Shown: positions 8,081-16,232, counted from the first letter of the stretch. The stretch: 64,000 nt of DNA from Flavobacteriales bacterium (GCA_020635795.1 JACJZD010000005.1:1-64000), one strand, 5' to 3'. The notes: generated from the sequence alone by a model not told the origin. Numbers and translations: made by a program.

Positions 8081-10027
8081 TTAAGAATCAATTTTTGCAT
8101 ACTTCGCGTTAGCTTCAATAAACTCTCTACGTGGTGGAACTTCATCGCCCATTAACATAGAAAAAGTATGGTCGGCTGCAGCAGCATTTTCAATGGTAAT
8201 TTGTCGTAAGGTTCTAAATTCAGGGTTCATGGTGGTAGACCACAGTTGTTCTGCGTTCATCTCTCCCAAACCTTTGTATCGTTGTATGCCCACACTTCCT
8301 TCTTTACCTGCGCCTTTCATGTCTTGTATGGCTGCGTCTCTTTCTTTTTCGTTCCAGCAATAACGTTGCTCTTTCCCTTTTTTAACCAAATAAAGTGGTG
8401 GTGTAGCAATGTAAATGCGTCCGTCTTCAATCAATTCTTTCATGTAACGGAAAAAGAACGTTAAAATCAAGGTTTCGATGTGAGAACCATCCACGTCGGC
8501 ATCACACATGATAATTACCTTGTGGTAACGCAATTTTTCGGTGTTTAATGCTCTTGCATCATCTTCGGTACCTACTCTTACTCCAAGTGCTGTATAAATG
8601 TTTTTAATCTCCTCGTTTTCAAAAATTTTGTGCTGCATGGCTTTCTCCACATTCAAAATTTTACCACGCAATGGCATAATGGCTTGAAAATGTCTGTCTC
8701 TACCTTGTTTTGCAGTTCCACCAGCCGAGTCTCCCTCTACCAAGTATATCTCGCATTCTGCTGGGTCTTTAGAAGCACAATCGGCTAATTTACCGGGTAA
8801 ACCGCTACCTGTAAGTACATTTTTACGTTGTACCATTTCACGAGCTTTACGAGCTGCATGACGAGCAGTTGCTGCTAAAATAACTTTTTGTACAATTAAT
8901 CGAGCATCGTTTGGATGTTCTTCCAAATAATTTTCCAACATTTCGCTTACTGCTTGGCTAACCGCTGCAGTAACTTCTCTGTTTCCTAATTTTGTTTTAG
9001 TTTGTCCTTCAAATTGTGGTTCTTGTACTTTAACCGAAACAATTGCCGTTAAACCTTCTCTAAAGTCATCACCAGAAATCTCAAATTTTAACTTATCCAA
9101 CATCCCCGAAGCATCGGCATATTTTTTAAGGGTATTGGTTAACCCTCTTCTAAACCCAGAAAGGTGAGTACCACCCTCATGAGTATTGATGTTATTTACA
9201 TACGAGTGAATGTTTTCTGAATAAGAACTGTTGTAAATCATGGCAACCTCAACTGGTATACCTTGTTTTTCACCTTCCATGCTAATTACTTCAGCAATTA
9301 AAGGCTCCCTTGTTTCTTCGATGTATCGTACAAACTCTATTAATCCATCTTCCGAATGGAAAACTTGTCCTTTAAACGAACCATCTTCTTTGGTTTCTCT
9401 TTTATCCTGAAATGTAATGGTGATTCCTTTGTTCAAGAACGATAACTCTCGCAATCTAGTCGCAAGTGTTTCGTACATGTAAATGGTTGAGTCAAAAATG
9501 GTTTTATCAGGAGTAAAGGTAACTTGTGTTCCACGTTCTGTTGTTGTACCAATTTCTTTAACAGGATAAAGTGCTTTACCTTTCGAGTATTCTTGTTCGT
9601 AAATGGTTCCGTTTAAATAAACGGTTGCTCTTAAATGTTCTGATAATGCATTAACACAACTTACCCCAACACCATGCAAACCACCAGAAACTTTGTACGA
9701 ATCCTTATCAAACTTACCCCCTGCACCAATTTTGGTCATTACTACTTCAAGTGCAGAAACACCTTCTTTTTTGTGCATGTCAACTGGTATCCCTCTACCG
9801 TTATCTCTAACTGTAATAGACTCATCCTCATTGATAGAAACATAAATGGTATCGCAGTGCCCAGCTAATGCCTCATCAATAGAGTTATCAACTACCTCAT
9901 AAACCAAGTGGTGCAACCCTCTTAATCCAACATCACCAATATACATGGACGGACGCATTCTAACATGCTCCATTCCTTCTAACGCCTGAATACTATCGGC
10001 CGAATAACCTTTGTTTTGTTCGCTCAT
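8081..10027 (-). CDS. gyrB: DNA gyrase subunit B
   Basis: ATPase subunit of DNA gyrase, which introduces negative supercoils together with GyrA. At 648 residues it is the short GyrB type usual outside Proteobacteria. Seen in order: the GHKL ATPase with EVVDNSIDEALAGHC and DNGRGIPVDMHKKEG, the GGLHGVGVSCVNALS lid, the transducer domain, the TOPRIM domain with YLVEGDSAGGTAKQGRDR and CDADVDGSHI, and the C-terminal QRYKGLGEMNAEQLW. ParE is excluded with fair confidence by overall similarity and length but cannot be ruled out formally. It is monocistronic, with a TATATTTG -7 element upstream and a shared terminator downstream. Confidence 0.93.
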   Translation of the reverse strand: MSEQNKGYSADSIQALEGMEHVRMRPSMYIGDVGLRGLHHLVYEVVDNSIDEALAGHCDTIYVSINEDESITVRDNGRGIPVDMHKKEGVSALEVVMTKIGAGGKFDKDSYKVSGGLHGVGVSCVNALSEHLRATVYLNGTIYEQEYSKGKALYPVKEIGTTTERGTQVTFTPDKTIFDSTIYMYETLATRLRELSFLNKGITITFQDKRETKEDGSFKGQVFHSEDGLIEFVRYIEETREPLIAEVISMEGEKQGIPVEVAMIYNSSYSENIHSYVNNINTHEGGTHLSGFRRGLTNTLKKYADASGMLDKLKFEISGDDFREGLTAIVSVKVQEPQFEGQTKTKLGNREVTAAVSQAVSEMLENYLEEHPNDARLIVQKVILAATARHAARKAREMVQRKNVLTGSGLPGKLADCASKDPAECEIYLVEGDSAGGTAKQGRDRHFQAIMPLRGKILNVEKAMQHKIFENEEIKNIYTALGVRVGTEDDARALNTEKLRYHKVIIMCDADVDGSHIETLILTFFFRYMKELIEDGRIYIATPPLYLVKKGKEQRYCWNEKERDAAIQDMKGAGKEGSVGIQRYKGLGEMNAEQLWSTTMNPEFRTLRQITIENAAAADHTFSMLMGDEVPPRREFIEANAKYAKIDS

Positions 10028-10062
10028 AATTTATATAAATTTTCACTTTTTTTGAAGAGTAA

Positions 10063-10070
10063 CAAATATA
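10063..10070 (-). promoter_or_regulatory. candidate -7 promoter element of gyrB (TATATTTG)
   Basis: On the minus strand TATATTTG lies 35 bp before the gyrB ATG, implying a leader of about 30 nt. No -33 TTG at the expected spacing is obvious. Confidence 0.5.
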
Positions 10071-10174
10071 ACCATTACAAGGCATTTATTGAGAATAAAT
10101 ACCAATTAGATGCAGGTATTTATTAACACAAAAATTAACAGTTTTTAATGGGATTTTTTATAAGAAAACCGAGT

Positions 10175-10849
10175 CTATTTATTGGCAGAAAGTTCCGCAA
10201 TCAAATCGGCAATTAACTGATTATAACAGGGTGTTAGCGAACTTGCTTTTAAACATTTTTCTTCAACCATAGTTGCCGAAGGAAAATCGCCACAATAAAG
10301 TTTAACATTCCCTTTACCAATTATCTTTTCTTTTTTGGAGTTATACACATCAAAATCGAGTTTATGTAAAGAAAAAGGGTTTCGTTTATTGTTATCGCCA
10401 GTATAAGTGGTGTGAACATTTTTTTGAATGGCGTACCAATTTACAAACATGATAAACTGAGCATTGTTTTGAGCAAGAATTTCGGTTAATTTTTCTTTTT
10501 CAAGTATCGATAAGTTAGATGAATTGTATTTGCGTCCGTTAAATTTTTCAATGTCGTATTTCACCTGTTTTTTTATGGTTAAATAATCCAACTCACTAAT
10601 CATTTCGAACTCAAACTGCTCACTTTTATAGTTAGTTAATGCTGTCTTTAAGCCAATGGTGTATTCGGTATAAACTTCTTGCGAACTAACATTGTTTACC
10701 GAAGCTAACTCGGCAAGTTGGTACTCCGAAACAAACTGAAAACGGGTATAAGGCACCACCAAAATTTTTTGTTTTTGAGCAACAGAAGCTAACGAAGAAC
10801 TAATGCTCAACAACAATAGTATAATTCGTACTGATTTTAAAAATAACAT
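10175..10849 (-). CDS. secreted protein of unknown function, coupled to tyrS
   Basis: I do not recognise this 224-residue protein. It has a hydrophobic signal peptide (about 1-22, ending near ASVAQ) and a mostly soluble body with the pattern QKILVVPYTRFQF, then a YTEYT helix region, and cysteines near the C-terminus. The ATG at 10849 shares one base with the tyrS stop (TGATG), which decides the start over a TTG one codon upstream and implies translational coupling to tyrS. Short beta-strand-forming stretches such as AQFIMFVNWYAI and DFDVYNSKKEKIIGKGNVKLY suggest a periplasmic or outer-membrane-associated protein. Conservation of the pair in relatives would show whether the coupling matters. 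Confidence 0.65.
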   Translation of the reverse strand: MLFLKSVRIILLLLSISSSLASVAQKQKILVVPYTRFQFVSEYQLAELASVNNVSSQEVYTEYTIGLKTALTNYKSEQFEFEMISELDYLTIKKQVKYDIEKFNGRKYNSSNLSILEKEKLTEILAQNNAQFIMFVNWYAIQKNVHTTYTGDNNKRNPFSLHKLDFDVYNSKKEKIIGKGNVKLYCGDFPSATMVEEKCLKASSLTPCYNQLIADLIAELSANK

Positions 10850-12129
10850 CAATTGGCTTTAATTAAATAGTAGTTCTTCTTCCCTTTTTGTATCAAAATG
10901 TATTTGCCTTGAATTAAATCTTCTGGAGTCAGTACTTTATCTTCACTCACTTTCATTTTGTTTACACTAATAGCATTTTCTTTTAACGCTCTTCTAGCCT
11001 CTCCATTCGACGCTAAAAAGTTGGTTTTTCCAGCCAATGCATCAATAATACTTAAGCCTACTTTTATCTCATTTGTAGCCACTTCTGCTTGAGGAACGCC
11101 ATCAAAAACATCATTAAACACCTCTTCAGATAGTGCTTTTAGTGCTATCAATGCTTCTTCGTCTTTTTTAAACAGGATTTCTGATGCATTTACAGCAGCA
11201 AGGTAATCTTCCTCAGAGTGAACTCTCGTGGTAATATCTTTTGCCAATTCTTTTTGTAACAAACGTAAATGCGGAGCTTCGGCGTGTTCTTTTTCTAAAT
11301 TTTCTATTTCTTGTTTAGTTTTCAAGGTAAAAATTCGAATGTATTTTGAAGCATCTTCATCTGTAGCATTAATCCAATATTGGTAAAATTTATATGGCGA
11401 TGTTTTGGTTTTATCCAACCAAACATTTCCGCCTTCACTTTTACCAAACTTGGTGCCGTCTGCTTTTTTTATCAAAGGTGTGGTAACCGCAAAAGCTTCT
11501 CCTCCATCTTTTCTTCTAATCAATTCTGTTCCAGTTACAATGTTTCCCCATTGGTCGGAACCACCTAATTGAACGGTACAGTTTTTGTTTTTCCACAACC
11601 AGTAAAAATCATATCCCTGAATTAACTGGTAACTAAATTCGGTAAACGACATACCAGTTTCCATTCTGCTTTTTACAGAATCCTTAGCCATCATATAGTT
11701 GACTGTAATGTGCTTTCCCGCATCACGAATAAACTCCAAAAAACTCATGTTCTTAAACCAATCGTAATTGTTAACTACCTCTGCCGAATTGGCTCCACAA
11801 TTAAAATCTAAAAACTGTTCTAATTGTTTTTGAACTCCTTTTATATTGTGTTGAAGCGTATCATCATCTAATAAATTACGTTCTGCTGATTTTCCAGAAG
11901 GGTCTCCAACCATACCAGTTGCTCCACCAACCAACGCATAAGGTTTGTGTCCTGCTCGTTGTAAATGAACCAAAATCATGATTTGAACCAAGCTGCCAAT
12001 GTGCAACGAGTCGGCAGTTGGGTCAAACCCTATATATGCCGAAGTAATTCCTTTTGCAAATTGTTCTTCTGTTCCTGGCATAATATCTTGTATCATGCCT
12101 CTCCATTTCAGTTCTTCAATAAAATTCAT
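10849..12129 (-). CDS. tyrS: tyrosine--tRNA ligase
   Basis: Class I aminoacyl-tRNA synthetase charging tRNA-Tyr. 426 residues, the bacterial TyrRS type. The HIGH motif appears as DSLHIGSL near residue 41; the tyrosine-binding region includes SYQLIQGYDF and QLGGSDQWGNI; the KMSKS loop is KFGKSEGG. The C-terminal third (about 355-426) contains the S4 RNA-binding domain with LASNGEARRALKENAISVN. The stop overlaps the start of the secreted protein gene by one base. A TATTTTTG element upstream is the likely promoter. Confidence 0.95.
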   Translation of the reverse strand: MNFIEELKWRGMIQDIMPGTEEQFAKGITSAYIGFDPTADSLHIGSLVQIMILVHLQRAGHKPYALVGGATGMVGDPSGKSAERNLLDDDTLQHNIKGVQKQLEQFLDFNCGANSAEVVNNYDWFKNMSFLEFIRDAGKHITVNYMMAKDSVKSRMETGMSFTEFSYQLIQGYDFYWLWKNKNCTVQLGGSDQWGNIVTGTELIRRKDGGEAFAVTTPLIKKADGTKFGKSEGGNVWLDKTKTSPYKFYQYWINATDEDASKYIRIFTLKTKQEIENLEKEHAEAPHLRLLQKELAKDITTRVHSEEDYLAAVNASEILFKKDEEALIALKALSEEVFNDVFDGVPQAEVATNEIKVGLSIIDALAGKTNFLASNGEARRALKENAISVNKMKVSEDKVLTPEDLIQGKYILIQKGKKNYYLIKAN

Positions 12130-12154
12130 GCTGATTCTCGTTTATTTTGATTGG

Positions 12155-12162
12155 CAAAAATA
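12155..12162 (-). promoter_or_regulatory. candidate -7 promoter element of tyrS (TATTTTTG)
   Basis: Match to TAnnTTTG on the minus strand, 25 bp upstream of the tyrS ATG. Confidence 0.45.
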
Positions 12163-12259
12163 AGGATTTACCTTAAACTTGTTACATTATCCTGACGGGA
12201 TATTAATTGAGCTGATTCATTTTAAATGTTAGTTCGTAACCAAAACCCAAAGTAATGTG

Positions 12260-12403
12260 AACCACATAGAAACATAGTTAACTTAACCGTCGATTTAACA
12301 AAAAATCTTTAAGAAAACAGTAGGTTTCTCCCGATAAATCGGGAGAGCTATGCGTGGCTATTTGTTTCTTAATAAACATAAAAAGCTATGTATCTATGTG
12401 GTT
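12260..12403. mobile_element. gene-less inverted-repeat cassette (MITE-like) related to the GxxExxY cassette
   Basis: The 294 bp gap between tyrS and mazG contains an inverted repeat: AACCACATAGAAACATAGTT at 12260-12279 and its near-complement AGCTATGTATCTATGTGGTT at 12384-12403. The left arm is identical over 20 bp to the complement of the right arm of the cassette at 14486-14943. Between the arms lie 104 bp with no ORF and a perfect internal hairpin TCTCCCGAT-AA-ATCGGGAGA (12327-12346). I read it as a non-autonomous or decayed relative of the nearby gene-bearing cassette. The rest of the gap shows nothing else recognisable apart from the tyrS -7 element. Confidence 0.6.
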
Positions 12404-12422
12404 TTATGTTTATGAACCTCTA

Positions 12423-12749
12423 CTACTTTAACTTTTCGTTATTGTGATGTCTTTCGCCATCTCTTTTAGTCTTTTTTTCGAGGTTTTGTTCCAATGCTTT
12501 AGTTAAGTCTACGCCTGTTTGGTTGGCTAAACAAATCAATACAAACAACACATCTGCCATTTCTTCGCCCAAATCTTTGTTTTTATCACTCTCTTTTTCA
12601 GATTGTTCACCATATCGTCGAGCTATGATACGAGCTACTTCACCAACTTCTTCGGTTAGCATCGCCATATTGGTTAGCTCATTAAAATAACGAACACCAT
12701 GTTGTTTTATCCAATTATCAACGAGTTGTTGTGCTTGTTCTATAGTCAT
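12423..12749 (-). CDS. MazG-like nucleotide pyrophosphohydrolase
   Basis: Small all-alpha NTP pyrophosphohydrolase of the MazG/dCTPase superfamily, 108 residues, which hydrolyses (d)NTPs to monophosphates and pyrophosphate and may sanitise nucleotide pools. The Mg-binding motif is visible as EEVGEVARI followed, after a charged loop, by EEMADVLFVLICLAN (ExxE...ExxD). The lysine/glutamate-rich tail is ordinary. The gene stands alone between repeat-rich gaps; no promoter consensus is evident. Substrate preference cannot be told from sequence. Confidence 0.85.
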   Translation of the reverse strand: MTIEQAQQLVDNWIKQHGVRYFNELTNMAMLTEEVGEVARIIARRYGEQSEKESDKNKDLGEEMADVLFVLICLANQTGVDLTKALEQNLEKKTKRDGERHHNNEKLK

Positions 12750-12761
12750 ATAAATAATTTA

Positions 12762-12863
12762 TGTCAGTTCGAGTTTTTCTGAAAGAAAAGTATAGAGAAC
12801 AGTTTTTCTAATTCTCGATACAAATTTCACTCATTTCAATCGTAAAATTCACTCGAATTGACA
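12762..12863. repeat. nested palindromic intergenic repeat
   Basis: Outer arms TGTCAGTTCGAGT (12762-12774) and ACTCGAATTGACA (12851-12863) are complementary at 12 of 13 positions. Inside them GTATAGAGAA (12790-12799) and TTCTCGATAC (12812-12821) form a second stem. The whole could fold as a branched hairpin in DNA or RNA. It lies between the repeat-protein gene and mazG and looks like a dispersed intergenic element. Confidence 0.65.
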
Positions 12864-12880
12864 AATTTTAAATTTTTGCA

Positions 12881-13219
12881 CTAAAACTTTAACAAATGTG
12901 CTTTCGATTGATTTCTCCATCCAGCCTGACTTTCATAATCTACAAAGAAAATTTTTAGGTCGGCTTGACTCTCGTAATCAACAAAAAATACTTTTTTATC
13001 CGCTTGCGATTCGTAATCAACCGAATACCACAAACCATCTTTATTGGCTTGATTTTCGTACTTAACCATAAAAACCTTTAAATCGCATTGCGATTCATAT
13101 TTTACGATGTACACTTTTAAGTCAGCTTGACTTTCGTATTTTACTTTGAATATTTTTTGTGCTGAAACACTTGTGTTGGCAACAAGTAAAAACAAGATTA
13201 TAGGAATAATGTATTTCAT
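12881..13219 (-). CDS. DUF6150-like secreted YESQAD-repeat protein
   Basis: A 112-residue exported protein. The ATG at 13219 is chosen because it starts directly with a signal peptide (MKYIIPIILFLL ... VSA|QK) and lies 18 bp after a TATATTTG element; a longer TTG-started reading would overlap that element. The mature part is almost entirely six tandem units of about 14-15 residues with the pattern V-K/D-Y-E-S/N-Q-A/C-D-x-K-V/I-F/Y, one unit carrying a short insertion (KDGLWYS). Alternating hydrophobic and polar residues suggest a beta-hairpin per unit and a small beta-solenoid. The repeat matches what I recall of DUF6150 proteins of Bacteroidota, whose function is not known to me. Confidence 0.75.
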   Translation of the reverse strand: MKYIIPIILFLLVANTSVSAQKIFKVKYESQADLKVYIVKYESQCDLKVFMVKYENQANKDGLWYSVDYESQADKKVFFVDYESQADLKIFFVDYESQAGWRNQSKAHLLKF

Positions 13220-13237
13220 TTGGATTGATTTTTCAAT

Positions 13238-13245
13238 CAAATATA
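13238..13245 (-). promoter_or_regulatory. -7 promoter element TATATTTG of the YESQAD-repeat gene
   Basis: TATATTTG on the minus strand, 18 bp before the ATG. Immediately downstream TTGATT-GAAA-AATCAA can form a small hairpin at the predicted 5' end of the mRNA. Confidence 0.5.
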
Positions 13246-13266
13246 CCCAATTATTTACAAAAAATA

Positions 13267-14457
13267 TTAATTCAAAATTGCCGCAATTCCTGGCAATTCT
13301 TTTCCCTCTAAATACTCTAACATGGCTCCACCACCAGTACTTACATGACTAACTTGGTCGGCTAAATTAAATTTGTTAACTGCAGCAACTGAATCACCTC
13401 CACCTACTAGAGTAAAAGCTCCTTTTTTAGTTGCTTCTGCAATAGCTAACGCAATTTCTTTTGTCCCTTTTTGGAATTGTTCCATTTCAAAAACACCCAT
13501 TGGTCCGTTCCATAAAATGGTTTTTGATTCCAACAAACACTTTTTATATGAAGCTATTGCTTTATCGCTAATGTCTAACCCCATCCATCCTTCAGGAATA
13601 TTATTGGTATCACAAACTTGAGTGTTTGCATCATTACCAAATTTGTCGGCGGCCAAGGTATCTTCAGGCAAATAAATGGTCACCTTTTTTTGTTTTGCTT
13701 TTTTGATAATTTCCAAAGCTGTTTCTAAAAAATCATCTTCAATAAGCGAACTACCCACATTTCCTCCTAAGGCTTTAGCAAAGGTATATGCCATTCCTCC
13801 TCCAATAATGATATTATCCACACTGTCCAGCAATTTTTCCATGATAATAATTTTGCTCGAAACCTTTGCGCCACCAACAACTGCTGTAATTGGAAATTCT
13901 CCATTATTCATTACTTTCGAAACACTTTCAATTTCTTTAGCAATTAAATAGCCAAACATTTTATCGTTTGGAAAAAACTGAGCAATAATGGTTGTTGAAG
14001 CATGTGCACGATGAGCAGTACCAAACGCATCGTTGATGTAAACATCGCCTAGTTTGGCTAATTTTTCAGTAAACTCTAAATCTCCTTTCGTTTCAGAAAC
14101 ATAAAATCTCAAGTTCTCTAACAACAAAATTTCACCTGCTTTTAACTCAGTAGCTAATTCTTCTGCCTCTTTTCCAATACAATCGGGTGCAAATTTTACT
14201 GGAGTGCCAGCCAATTTTTCAACCTCAACTAAAATATGTTTTAAGGAAAATTTTTCTTCGTAACCACTTTTTGGTCTACCCAAGTGCGACATTAAAATTA
14301 CCGCACCACCACCTTTTAATACTTTTTTTATGGTAGGAATTGATGCTGAAATTCGAGTATTATCCGTTACTTCAAATTGCTCGTTAAGTGGCACGTTAAA
14401 ATCAACACGAATTAATACTTTTTTTCCTGAAAAATCATAATTATCAATATTTTGCAT
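13267..14457 (-). CDS. pgk: phosphoglycerate kinase
   Basis: Glycolytic/gluconeogenic enzyme interconverting 1,3-bisphosphoglycerate plus ADP with 3-phosphoglycerate plus ATP; cytosolic. 396 residues, normal for the bacterial monomer. Diagnostic stretches are RVDFNVPL near the N-terminus, SHLGRPKSGYEEKFSL, LLLENLRFY, NDAFGTAHRAHAST, VVGGAKVSSKI, the ATP-site WNGPMGVFE and the C-terminal GGGDSVAAVNKF followed by HVSTGGGAMLEYLEGKELPG. It is transcribed away from the GxxExxY cassette, whose left arm lies only 29 bp before its start codon, so the cassette may influence its promoter. Confidence 0.97.
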   Translation of the reverse strand: MQNIDNYDFSGKKVLIRVDFNVPLNEQFEVTDNTRISASIPTIKKVLKGGGAVILMSHLGRPKSGYEEKFSLKHILVEVEKLAGTPVKFAPDCIGKEAEELATELKAGEILLLENLRFYVSETKGDLEFTEKLAKLGDVYINDAFGTAHRAHASTTIIAQFFPNDKMFGYLIAKEIESVSKVMNNGEFPITAVVGGAKVSSKIIIMEKLLDSVDNIIIGGGMAYTFAKALGGNVGSSLIEDDFLETALEIIKKAKQKKVTIYLPEDTLAADKFGNDANTQVCDTNNIPEGWMGLDISDKAIASYKKCLLESKTILWNGPMGVFEMEQFQKGTKEIALAIAEATKKGAFTLVGGGDSVAAVNKFNLADQVSHVSTGGGAMLEYLEGKELPGIAAILN

Positions 14458-14485
14458 GGTATTTTATTTTGTTATTTCTTTTTTT

Positions 14486-14943
14486 AACCACATAGCTACA
14501 TAGTTTTAAATCTTAGGCAATTGACTAAAATATTCATTGACATAGGTTTTTTGCCCCTCTTTGAATATGTTGTTGCAATTAAAATTAACCAAGATGCCTT
14601 TTGGAGCTTTTAAAAGTTTCATATAGTTTAGAAGCTGCGCTTCAAAATTACTGCTTATATCGTTAACCGACTTTAATTCTAACACTAAACAATTTTCGAT
14701 AAACATATCACACCTAAATCCAATTGATAATGTTGTTCCTTTATAAATTACGGGAATTTGAAACTCTGATAAAAAATTTATTTTTCTATGTAACAACTCT
14801 TGCTTTAAGCATTCTTGATAAACGCTTTCAAGCAAACCTCTACCCATCAGCTTATGAACTTCTATAATCGAACCAATCACTTCATAAGTTAAATCATCTA
14901 AATATTTTTGAGTCAAATTCAACAACTATGTTTCTATGTGGTT
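14486..14943. mobile_element. inverted-repeat cassette carrying a GxxExxY gene
   Basis: Left arm AACCACATAGCTACATAGTT (14486-14505) and right arm AACTATGTTTCTATGTGGTT (14924-14943) are inverted copies matching at 18 of 20 positions. The arms abut the ORF exactly: the stop codon complement begins at 14506 and the start codon lies inside the right arm. A gene bounded this tightly by terminal inverted repeats, with a gene-less relative 2 kb away, looks like a mobile or mobilisable cassette. No target-site duplication could be established by eye. Confidence 0.6.
14506..14925 (-). CDS. GxxExxY protein (PD-(D/E)XK nuclease-like)
   Basis: A 139-residue member of the GxxExxY family: the name motif is G30-LL-E33-SV-Y36 in GRGLLESVYQECL. 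A PD-(D/E)XK-type core is visible: D73 in GFRCDMF, then E83 and K85 in LVLELKS, followed by FEAQLLNYMKLLKAPKGILVNF, as in the Vsr/MutH-like nuclease fold. All three candidate catalytic residues are present. No ATG precedes the conserved start of the fold; the best start is TTG at 14925, inside the right terminal repeat. The family is widespread in Bacteroidota and without a known function as far as I know. Nuclease activity is inference from fold motifs. Confidence 0.85.
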   Translation of the reverse strand: MLNLTQKYLDDLTYEVIGSIIEVHKLMGRGLLESVYQECLKQELLHRKINFLSEFQIPVIYKGTTLSIGFRCDMFIENCLVLELKSVNDISSNFEAQLLNYMKLLKAPKGILVNFNCNNIFKEGQKTYVNEYFSQLPKI

Positions 14944-15009
14944 AATCCTTTTGTGATATTGTACAAAAGTAAAATTTCCATTTTAATATGAAACAATACC
15001 GATAATAAT

Positions 15010-15017
15010 TACTTTTG
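15010..15017 (+). promoter_or_regulatory. -7 promoter element TACTTTTG of holB
   Basis: Exact TAnnTTTG match ending 6 nt before the ATG at 15024, so the transcript would be leaderless or nearly so. Confidence 0.5.
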
Positions 15018-15023
15018 AAGAGT

Positions 15024-16175
15024 ATGCAATTTAGCCATGTTATAGGACAGTCTGACTTGAAAAAGAGATTGATAGCCTCGGTAAAAGAAGGAAGAATTAG
15101 TCATGCCCAATTGTTTTTAGGTGAAGAGGGAACTGGAAACTTACCTTTGGCTTTGGCTTATGCTCACTACATTATGTGTGAGGATAAAAAAGACGAAGAC
15201 TCTTGTGGCGTTTGCAGTGCTTGTATTAAAAACCAAAAACTGGTTCATCCCGATTTACATTTTGTTTTTCCTACCGCCAACACCGATAAAGTAAAAGGCA
15301 AGCCCGTTAGTGATGTTTTTATTGATGATTGGAGAGAAATTGTTCTTGACAACAATGGGTATTTCTCTATAAATCAGTGGCAAGAAAAAATTGAAACAGA
15401 AAATAAAACCTTACTTATTCCTTCGGAAGAAAGTCAAGAGATTTTAAAAAAATTAAGCCTAAAGACTTACGAATCGGAATACAAAGTGATGATTATTTGG
15501 TATCCCGAAAAATTCAACAATTCTTCTGCCAACAAGTTGTTAAAAATATTAGAAGAGCCTGAACCAAAAACCTTATTTATTTTGGTTGCACACGAATCGG
15601 AGCAATTAATTCCAACCATTTTATCACGAACTCAAACCTTTAAAGTAAGCAAAATAAAACCAGTAGATTTAGCTGAAAATGTAGTGAAGGAGTTTCAAGT
15701 TTCCGCTGAACAAGCAACAACCATTAGTTTACTTGCCGATGGCAATTATTTAGAGGCAAAAAAATTAATTCAATCGTCGGATGCTGAAGAGCTTTTTTAT
15801 ACCCTCTTTACCAACTGGATGCGTGCAGCTTTTAAAGCTGATGTGCTTTCGTTAATCTCATTTTCTGACGACATTCAAAAAATTGGTAGAGAAAAACAAA
15901 AACAGTTTACTCAATATTGTTTGCACATTTTTAGAGAAAGTTTAATCAACAATTTTGGCTCGTCAGCGCTGAATAAAAGAACCTCAAACGAATCTCAATT
16001 TCTTCTAAAATTTGCTCCGTTTATTCATGGAGCAAACTGCATCGAAATCATTGAATTGTTTAATGATGCGCATTATCACATCGAACGAAATGCCAATCCT
16101 AAAATTTTGTTTTTAGATGTTTCGTTAAAACTTACCAAGTTACTTCGGGTAAAAGCCCCTGTTTTCGAGCAATAA
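15024..16175 (+). CDS. holB: DNA polymerase III subunit delta'
   Basis: Clamp-loader subunit that, with delta and tau/gamma, loads the beta clamp. 383 residues from the ATG at 15024; a TTG three codons upstream also keeps frame but lies in the -7 element. The N-terminal AAA+-like domain has HVIGQSDLKKRL and SHAQLFLGEEGTGNLPLA, where the P-loop lacks the GKT lysine as expected for delta', then a zinc-binding cluster C-x8-C-x2-C (CEDKKDEDSCGVCSAC), and SANKLLKILEEPEPKTLFIL plus LSRTQ sensor motifs. It begins the plus-strand run holB-ricT-gldH-PBP1A. Confidence 0.9.
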   Translation: MQFSHVIGQSDLKKRLIASVKEGRISHAQLFLGEEGTGNLPLALAYAHYIMCEDKKDEDSCGVCSACIKNQKLVHPDLHFVFPTANTDKVKGKPVSDVFIDDWREIVLDNNGYFSINQWQEKIETENKTLLIPSEESQEILKKLSLKTYESEYKVMIIWYPEKFNNSSANKLLKILEEPEPKTLFILVAHESEQLIPTILSRTQTFKVSKIKPVDLAENVVKEFQVSAEQATTISLLADGNYLEAKKLIQSSDAEELFYTLFTNWMRAAFKADVLSLISFSDDIQKIGREKQKQFTQYCLHIFRESLINNFGSSALNKRTSNESQFLLKFAPFIHGANCIEIIELFNDAHYHIERNANPKILFLDVSLKLTKLLRVKAPVFEQ

Positions 16176-16224
16176 AAAAATTTCTCAATCTTAATTTCTC
16201 GCTAAAAAATCTGATTAAGAATAG

Positions 16225-16232
16225 TATATTTG
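16225..16232 (+). promoter_or_regulatory. candidate -7 promoter element TATATTTG of ricT
   Basis: TAnnTTTG match 63 bp upstream of the ricT ATG, in the 120 bp holB-ricT gap. Confidence 0.45.

Noticed and set aside
12881..13219. Regular DNA periodicity that could suggest a CRISPR-like array
   Set aside because: The unit is 42-45 bp and codes for a continuous protein repeat with a signal peptide; there are no unique spacers of constant length.
15015..15023. TTG start of holB three codons upstream of the ATG
   Set aside because: The TTG is the end of the TACTTTTG -7 element, so it would be upstream of the transcript start.
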